40,092 nucleotides of DNA from contig NZ_LT828546.1 of the NCBI RefSeq assembly GCF_900170035.1, positions 234,694 to 274,785 of the forward strand. The letters are read 5' to 3'. A program made the position numbers and the translations under genes. Positions 35,469 through 40,092 of the stretch are shown piece after piece. Every line of letters begins with the position of its first letter. Within the stretch, counting starts at the first letter, position 1. This stretch comes from Desulfamplus magnetovallimortis. GTDB lineage: Bacteria; Desulfobacterota; Desulfobacteria; Desulfobacterales; Desulfobacteraceae. The notes under the pieces are model-generated. The model was not told the DNA's origin, searched no databases, and worked only from the letters and a program-made list of their open reading frames with translations.

Positions 35469-36728
35469 ATGCCACCAATATTAAAAGAAAATAAATTTTA
35501 CCTTCCCATCGTTGTTTCAACGATAGCAATTGCTGCAGCTGTTTTTTTCACCATCAGTGCAACATCAATTCTAAGGAACAAGAAATCTTATATCAATGAA
35601 TCCCACATAAAATCCAAAGCCCAGGCCCAACTGCTTGGAGAAAATGCATCCAGTGTACTTTATACCGCTGATTTCACACTTCTATCCATATCTTCAATCA
35701 TTGGAAGCCAGTGTGACGAGGATAGAGTTACTGTTTCTCCTTCTGCCGAAAGCTTCATAACAAATGAAGTCACATTTCTGCCCCATATAAAAAATTTAAT
35801 CCTGCTTGATTCACAGGAAGAGATAACTTACAGCATCAACAAAGTAGCCAATTTCACTCTGCCATCTTTTGAGGAGCATAAAGATGCCTGGATTGAATTT
35901 GCCACAGGTATATTGCCAGAAGAGAAACCCCATCCTTTTATATTTTTAAGTCGCAGAATTGAAAACAAACATGGAATATTTGCAGGGGTTATTGTTGCAA
36001 TCATTGACTCTGCTTTTTTCTATGAACGCTATGACAGTTATCTTACAATTGATGCTGACATGATAGTATTATTTGATAATAAGGAAAAAATTCTCAGCGG
36101 CTGGTTCAACAATCCCGATTCACACAAAGATATAAGAGGCCAGACAATGAGTTCGCTCACTTATTTTGATTCAATATCTAACCTTAATTTAATTAGTGGC
36201 GGGTATAAAACCCATGAAACTGATAATGCAATTATTTCAACATACCAGCTCAGAGATTTCCCATATTATGTAGCTGTAATGTACACAAAAGATAGCATTC
36301 TTGAAAAATGGCAAAAAGAGACAAAAAAAGATACTCTGATGATTCTCATTACATCAATTATCTCTCTTTTTACAATTGTACTTGCAATAAAACAGGGCAG
36401 GAAACGAACAATCGCTGAAGCCCGACTGCTGCAACATCAACTTGATCTTGAAGATACTGTTGAGAGGCGTACTAAGGAGCTGCAAAAAACAAATTTGGCA
36501 TTAATTGAAAAAAACGGAGAGATTGAAAAGGCATTAAAAGAAATCAAAACTTTAAGGGGAATTGTACCGATATGCAGCTTCTGCAAAAACATCAGGGATG
36601 ATAAAGGATATTGGGAACGGGTTGAGGTCTATGTAAAACGCCACTCCGAGGCTGACTTCAGCCACAGCATCTGCCCGAAATGTGCGAAGGAACACTATCC
36701 TGATATTGATATATATGGCACTCTTTAG
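35469..36728 (+). CDS. Cache-type membrane sensor with coiled coil and C-terminal four-cysteine module
   Basis: The 419-residue protein has membrane segments near residues 11-31 and 290-312 around a periplasmic region that looks like a double Cache domain (FLPHIKNLILLDSQEEI; LRDFPYYVAVMYTKDSIL). A cytoplasmic coiled coil (about 325-365, VERRTKELQKTN) leads into a C-terminal module CSFC-x29-CPKC with NIRDD and EADFSHSIC. There is no kinase, GGDEF, HAMP or methyl-accepting domain, so the cysteine module is the only candidate output. It equals the module at the end of the PAS protein at 5509-6147 in spacing and wording. Only one ATG fits, directly after an R3 repeat and with no classical ribosome site, which is odd. 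It lies 90 bases after the TRAP binding-protein gene and may sense that protein or its ligand. Confidence 0.82.
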   Translation: MPPILKENKFYLPIVVSTIAIAAAVFFTISATSILRNKKSYINESHIKSKAQAQLLGENASSVLYTADFTLLSISSIIGSQCDEDRVTVSPSAESFITNEVTFLPHIKNLILLDSQEEITYSINKVANFTLPSFEEHKDAWIEFATGILPEEKPHPFIFLSRRIENKHGIFAGVIVAIIDSAFFYERYDSYLTIDADMIVLFDNKEKILSGWFNNPDSHKDIRGQTMSSLTYFDSISNLNLISGGYKTHETDNAIISTYQLRDFPYYVAVMYTKDSILEKWQKETKKDTLMILITSIISLFTIVLAIKQGRKRTIAEARLLQHQLDLEDTVERRTKELQKTNLALIEKNGEIEKALKEIKTLRGIVPICSFCKNIRDDKGYWERVEVYVKRHSEADFSHSICPKCAKEHYPDIDIYGTL

Positions 36729-36762
36729 TTGTATTAGTTGTAAATCCACTACTTGTAAATAC

Positions 36763-36957
36763 TGTCTGAATCAGGATATCCAAGATAAACAGGATAAGGC
36801 AGGATGAACTATCCTGAACATCCTTTTTATCCTGGTTATCTTGATTCAGACAAATTCAGTAACTTAAAAAACAATAAGATGTCGATTTTGAGTATCCTGA
36901 ACATCCTATCCATCCTGGTTATCCTGATTCAGACAAATTCAATAACTGCAAATAACC
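36763..36957. repeat. R1 element with extra right half
   Basis: The left end tgtctgaatcaggat (36763-36777) is mirrored at 36838-36852 (atcttgattcagaca). After the outer-arm words aataagatgtcgattttg, a second right half with atcctgattcagacaaattc follows (about 36920-36939). No gene lies here. It separates the 3' ends of two convergent genes. Confidence 0.75.
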
Positions 36958-36981
36958 AATAATATGGATGCCCCAAAAGAG

Positions 36982-38640
36982 TTATGCTATCTTAAAACGT
37001 GCAACCATTTTATTGAGCCTTTCTGCAAGTCTGGAAAGATCCAAGGCACTTGTGCTAACCTGGGTACTGTTCTCGGCCATCTCTTCGGCAACCTGGCTTA
37101 CTCCTGCCACATTGGATGCAACGTCTCTTGTAACATCAGACACCTGAGCAACATTCTCATTGACATCATTTAAGCCATCCGCAGCCTGCTGAACATTCTG
37201 TGTGATTTCGCTGGTACTTGCAGACTGTTCCTCAACAGCCGCTGCAATGGTGGAGGAGATATCATTTATATTATTAATAATCTGGGAAATTGCCTTGATC
37301 TCATCAATTGATGTACGAGTTGAATCCTGCATCCTTTCAATATTTTTTTTGATTTCAAGGGTTGCATCTGCTGTCTGTCGGGCAAGATCCTTGATTTCGT
37401 TTGCCACAACTGCAAAACCCTTTCCAGCCTCCCCTGCCCTTGCTGCTTCAATTGTAGCATTAAGAGCAAGAAGATTTGTCTGCTCGGATATATCTGTAAT
37501 GGTTTCTGTAACCTTTCCTACAAGTTTAGCTGCCTCTCCAAGCTCCTCTACCCTTTCCGTTGTTCTTGCTGCCTTTGAAACTGCATCATTTGCAATTGTT
37601 CTGCCCTCTCCTGAATTTTTTGCAATCTCATTTATGGTTGCCCTCATCTCCTCTGTGGATGTTGCAATCATACCTACAGTTGTTGTTGCCTGCTCCATGG
37701 CAGATGCCACAGAAATCATGTTGGCGCTCATCTGCTCAACAGCACTTGCAACGGAATTGGCCTGAGATGCTGTCTCTTCAGAGCCTGATGCCATAACATT
37801 GGATATATCAGTAAGAAGAGAGGATGATTTAGACAAAGTATTTACCCCGTCAACCACATCTTCTATCATCTCCTTGAGATTATCCGCCATCTGGTTAAGA
37901 GCATCTGCAAGTTCTCCTGTCTCATCCTTGCGTGAATTTTCGATTCGGGCAGTAAAATCGCCTTTTTTCATGGCATTTGCCATTTTAAGTGCCTTGCCAA
38001 GAGTAACTGTTATGCCACTTGTAATAAAATAACCAAGCAAAATTGCAAAAATAATGCTTGTGAAAAGCACTGCATACTCAATCTTTATAACTCTCCGGAT
38101 CTGCAAATCAGATGTCTCTACAAACTGGGCAGCATTTTTTTCAGAAAACTCCATAAGCTCCATGAGCGACTGATTAATCTTTTTAAGCTGTGTATAGTTT
38201 TTCCCCTTAGGGGTATAATTCCCTGCCTGAACCTCGGAAATTGTATCCTTTATTATCGGCTTCCATTCACTGAAAAGGCTGAGAGAGCGGGAGAGTTTTT
38301 CTGGATCACCCATAAAACGCTCCTTAAGAAAAGCATATCCTTCAAGGACTTGCTCCTCATATGTGTCAATCTGTCTGATTTCTGAACTGACTCTTGCCTT
38401 GTCGGAATTTTTTGCAGCAATAGCCATCTCTTTCATGGCCCTGTGTATTCTCACAATATCAGCATCAATTTTGTTAAGGGTTGTCACTACTGCGTATGGA
38501 TGCTGATAAAACTGATCAATATTGCCGGCAACATGCTTCATTTCAATACTGCTCAAAACGCTTATTACGATCATCATAAAAATCATAAGAGCAAATGCAA
38601 CACCGAGTTTCCATCCCAGTTTCCAGTTTTTAACGTTCAT
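36982..38640 (-). CDS. Methyl-accepting chemotaxis protein with four-helix-bundle sensor
   Basis: The complete 552-residue receptor has membrane segments near 11-31 and 187-208. Between them lies an all-helical region of about 150 residues typical of four-helix-bundle (4HB_MCP) sensors. HAMP follows (about 210-262), then a signalling domain with the hairpin tip [19 protein letters not shown]. The C-terminus ([11 protein letters not shown]) lacks a CheR-docking pentapeptide. Such receptors respond to small extracellular ligands and signal to CheA. The start at 38640 has aaggga before it; an R3 repeat with a Fur-box-like palindrome lies 43-59 bases upstream of the start. It stands alone, facing the Cache sensor gene tail to tail. 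Confidence 0.94.
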   Translation of the reverse strand: MNVKNWKLGWKLGVAFALMIFMMIVISVLSSIEMKHVAGNIDQFYQHPYAVVTTLNKIDADIVRIHRAMKEMAIAAKNSDKARVSSEIRQIDTYEEQVLEGYAFLKERFMGDPEKLSRSLSLFSEWKPIIKDTISEVQAGNYTPKGKNYTQLKKINQSLMELMEFSEKNAAQFVETSDLQIRRVIKIEYAVLFTSIIFAILLGYFITSGITVTLGKALKMANAMKKGDFTARIENSRKDETGELADALNQMADNLKEMIEDVVDGVNTLSKSSSLLTDISNVMASGSEETASQANSVASAVEQMSANMISVASAMEQATTTVGMIATSTEEMRATINEIAKNSGEGRTIANDAVSKAARTTERVEELGEAAKLVGKVTETITDISEQTNLLALNATIEAARAGEAGKGFAVVANEIKDLARQTADATLEIKKNIERMQDSTRTSIDEIKAISQIINNINDISSTIAAAVEEQSASTSEITQNVQQAADGLNDVNENVAQVSDVTRDVASNVAGVSQVAEEMAENSTQVSTSALDLSRLAERLNKMVARFKIA

Positions 38641-38672
38641 TTACAACATCCCTTTCTGTTAAAGTATCTCTA

Positions 38673-38743
38673 TTTTACCGTGAAAATGACTATCATTTTT
38701 ATATTTGGGGGTGATTGATACGAAATCAATCATGCCCGTTTAT
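38673..38743. repeat. R3 repeat upstream of the chemoreceptor
   Basis: It reads tttaccgtgaaaatgacta, then gggggtgattgatac and catgcccgtttata. The palindrome AAAATGA-CTA-TCATTTT is perfect at 38683-38699. Relative to the chemoreceptor gene it has the same orientation as the R3 copies upstream of the genes at 28361 and 35469. Confidence 0.8.
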
Positions 38744-38746
38744 ACA

Positions 38747-38856
38747 ATTAAGGAATGGGTTTTAAAGAACGTGCCCATTAATTTCTGGGAACGTGGGCGT
38801 CGCACCCGCTTAGTTTAAATCAGAATGGGAAAGTTGTTTTGTGCTCATTCCTTAAT
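38747..38856. repeat. Inverted repeat with 11-bp ends
   Basis: attaaggaatg (38747-38757) is perfectly mirrored by cattccttaat (38846-38856), 88 bases apart. The interior has gaacgtgccc and gggaacgtgggcg. It is directly adjacent to the R3 repeat and has no coding capacity. Confidence 0.55.
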
Positions 38857-38881
38857 AGTCAGTTATTTTTTTATGTTATTT

Positions 38882-39613
38882 CTATCCTCCATGCCGGCTG
38901 TCAAAAATATCATTGATTCCATTAAACAGTTTTCTGAAATCATCCGTTAAATTGTTTCCCGAGCATCTGCGCAGCATATCACCACTGTTGCGTGCTCTGA
39001 TTACGCTATCCATCTCTTCCAAAGGCTTTATCAAACGCAGCCGAAGATAGCGATTAAATATCATACCTGCCACAAAAACGGCAATTGCCATAAAAACTAT
39101 TGTCCAAGCACCTGCCCTGCCGAACTGCTGGGCACGGAGGTCTTCCTGTATCATTGCCTGCCTGTTGATCTTTCCAAGAAGCACTACTCCTTCAACAGTA
39201 TTCTTTACAGCTCCGACATCTCCCCAAAAAGCATCTTTATATGATAAACTTATGGCATCAAGGGCAGTGGGTTCTTCTTTTTCTGTAATATTACTCATGG
39301 CACGTTCCAGAGCAGATTCAAAGCGGAGAAAGAGTTTCTCTTGTTTTTCATGATGGATTTTATTCTCATTATCAGCTTTATTCTCATTACCAGATTTGTT
39401 TTCTTTATCAACATTATTCTCGCTCTCAGCGAGAATAAGCGACAAAGATGCCAGCATCTCTTCACAAGCCTGAAGCGAATGCTCATTTCTTTCGATTATT
39501 ACCTGTATAGCCGGTGTCATACGCATAAAAATCCAGACAGAGCCAAGAGCCATAAGAATATTAAGAACAATAAGCAAAAGCGAACTCACCCTGACCATCT
39601 TCCCCATCTGCAT
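38882..39613 (-). CDS. Membrane protein with HAMP-like domain and no output domain
   Basis: The frame gives 243 residues: a first membrane segment (about 8-30), about 130 mainly helical periplasmic residues, a second segment (about 168-188) and a HAMP-like stretch (NRYLRLRLIKPLEEMDSVI) with about 35 residues after it. It resembles the front half of a chemoreceptor or kinase with no signalling domain. The periplasmic part contains a charged run with repeats of the ENKADN type. It starts directly after the stop of a TrkA-type gene, with gaggtg overlapping that end, so the two are translationally coupled. A role in modulating potassium transport is possible; no family name could be assigned. Confidence 0.7.
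   Translation of the reverse strand: MQMGKMVRVSSLLLIVLNILMALGSVWIFMRMTPAIQVIIERNEHSLQACEEMLASLSLILAESENNVDKENKSGNENKADNENKIHHEKQEKLFLRFESALERAMSNITEKEEPTALDAISLSYKDAFWGDVGAVKNTVEGVVLLGKINRQAMIQEDLRAQQFGRAGAWTIVFMAIAVFVAGMIFNRYLRLRLIKPLEEMDSVIRARNSGDMLRRCSGNNLTDDFRKLFNGINDIFDSRHGG
39359..39420. repeat. In-frame 18-bp repeats in the HAMP-like gene
   Basis: About three units of 18 bases begin with attctcatta or gttttcttta and encode six-residue repeats such as NENKAD. They lengthen a charged segment of the periplasmic region. Confidence 0.6.
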
Positions 39614-39614
39614 T

Positions 39615-40092
39615 TCACACCTCTTTTATCAATCTGGGAATAGCAGATTCACTTGATGCAATTATCATGGTGTCATCCTCACGCAGCATTTCAGTGGGAG
39701 AAGGCTTATCAATACGCTTTGTATCCCCTCTTCTGATTCCAACAACCATTATTCCAAAGCGTCTGGGAAGTTCAAGGTCAACAAGTGTTCTGCCTGCCAT
39801 TGACGGCTGAACGCAGATCTCGGTCAGCATAAGATCTTCACCAAGGGTGGTATCTGCAATCACATGGCGGTAAAGAAGGCGACTGGCAAAACGTTTTCCA
39901 AACTCCTGTTCAGGATTGATGATCTGGTGCGCCCCCACAAGCTGCAAGATTCTTTGGTGCATCCTGTCATTAGCCCTTGCCACAACAAGGGGTGCTCCCA
40001 TCTGACGAAGAAGTGCAGTACATATAATAGACGCCTCTTTGGAGTCATCTCCAATGGCACACACTGCAGCATCCCATCTTACTGGATCAACA
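39615..40092 (-). CDS. TrkA/KtrA-type potassium regulator (RCK_N end and RCK_C), N-terminus cut by window edge
   Basis: The frame stays open to the right edge. The visible 158 residues end an RCK_N (TrkA-N) domain (WDAAVCAIGDDSKEASII, ILQLVGAHQIINPEQEFG) and contain a complete RCK_C (TrkA-C) domain (ICVQPSMAGRTLVDLELP, GIMVVGIRRG, MLREDDTMIIAS). These cytoplasmic proteins form gating rings on Trk/Ktr potassium transporters and bind nucleotides; the NAD-binding glycine motif would lie beyond the window. An internal GTG at 40064 is not the start. The membrane subunit is expected upstream, outside the window. The next gene downstream overlaps its ribosome site with this stop. Confidence 0.9.
   Translation of the reverse strand, partial: VDPVRWDAAVCAIGDDSKEASIICTALLRQMGAPLVVARANDRMHQRILQLVGAHQIINPEQEFGKRFASRLLYRHVIADTTLGEDLMLTEICVQPSMAGRTLVDLELPRRFGIMVVGIRRGDTKRIDKPSPTEMLREDDTMIIASSESAIPRLIKEV

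Overview
The window looks like a chromosomal segment of a sulfate-reducing deltaproteobacterium (Desulfobacterota, most like Desulfobacteraceae). This rests on HdrD/HmcF/TmcB-type iron-sulfur proteins that appear to use selenocysteine, a very high density of Cache/PAS sensor kinases, an orphan TRAP binding protein and an SLC13-type symporter. No rRNA, tRNA, CRISPR array, transposase or phage gene was found. The family assignment comes from protein character only; no search was run.

Layout. 1-1696: a chemoreceptor cut by the left edge. 1878-5287: a periplasmic binding protein followed by a PAS-rich hybrid histidine kinase. 5509-6147: a small PAS protein ending in a four-cysteine module. 6489-11345: a sigma54-type response regulator and a 1087-residue Cache/GAF/PAS hybrid kinase. 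11431-14972: an intact receiver protein and a FapA (DUF342) protein whose own receiver has lost its phosphoacceptor. 15397-19431: the DEAH helicase HrpA. 19927-23024: two tandem plus-strand paralogues of an HdrD-like iron-sulfur protein, each with an in-frame UGA at codon 244 exactly where the family has the Cys of an 'ECGH' motif, followed by an identical hairpin. 23891-25846: a cysteine-rich PAS hybrid kinase. 26039-33943 (minus): a cluster with a dCache kinase, a lone receiver, an SLC13/DASS symporter, two small membrane proteins, a receiver-CBS protein and a double universal stress protein. 34371-36728 (plus, divergent): an orphan TRAP binding protein and a Cache membrane protein with the same four-cysteine tail. 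36982-38640: a 4HB-type chemoreceptor. 38882-40092: a HAMP-containing membrane protein behind a TrkA/RCK-type potassium regulator cut by the right edge.

The spaces between genes are occupied by at least five families of dispersed, mostly palindromic repeats without transposase, called here R1 (TGTCTGAATC ends), R2 (GGCATCCTTCAT ends), R3 (carries a Fur-box-like palindrome and lies upstream of signalling genes), R4 (two inverted copies 15.5 kb apart) and R5 (cgactttcat ends). Several long open frames begin inside these repeats, so their true starts lie downstream.

How the genes may work together. The selenocysteine proteins are probable electron-transfer subunits whose membrane or flavin partners are not in the window. 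The symporter cluster contains two response regulators without DNA-binding domains, next to ATP/adenylate-binding type modules (USP, CBS) and an orphan binding protein. That suggests a sensing circuit acting on transport through protein contacts rather than transcription, but this is inference.
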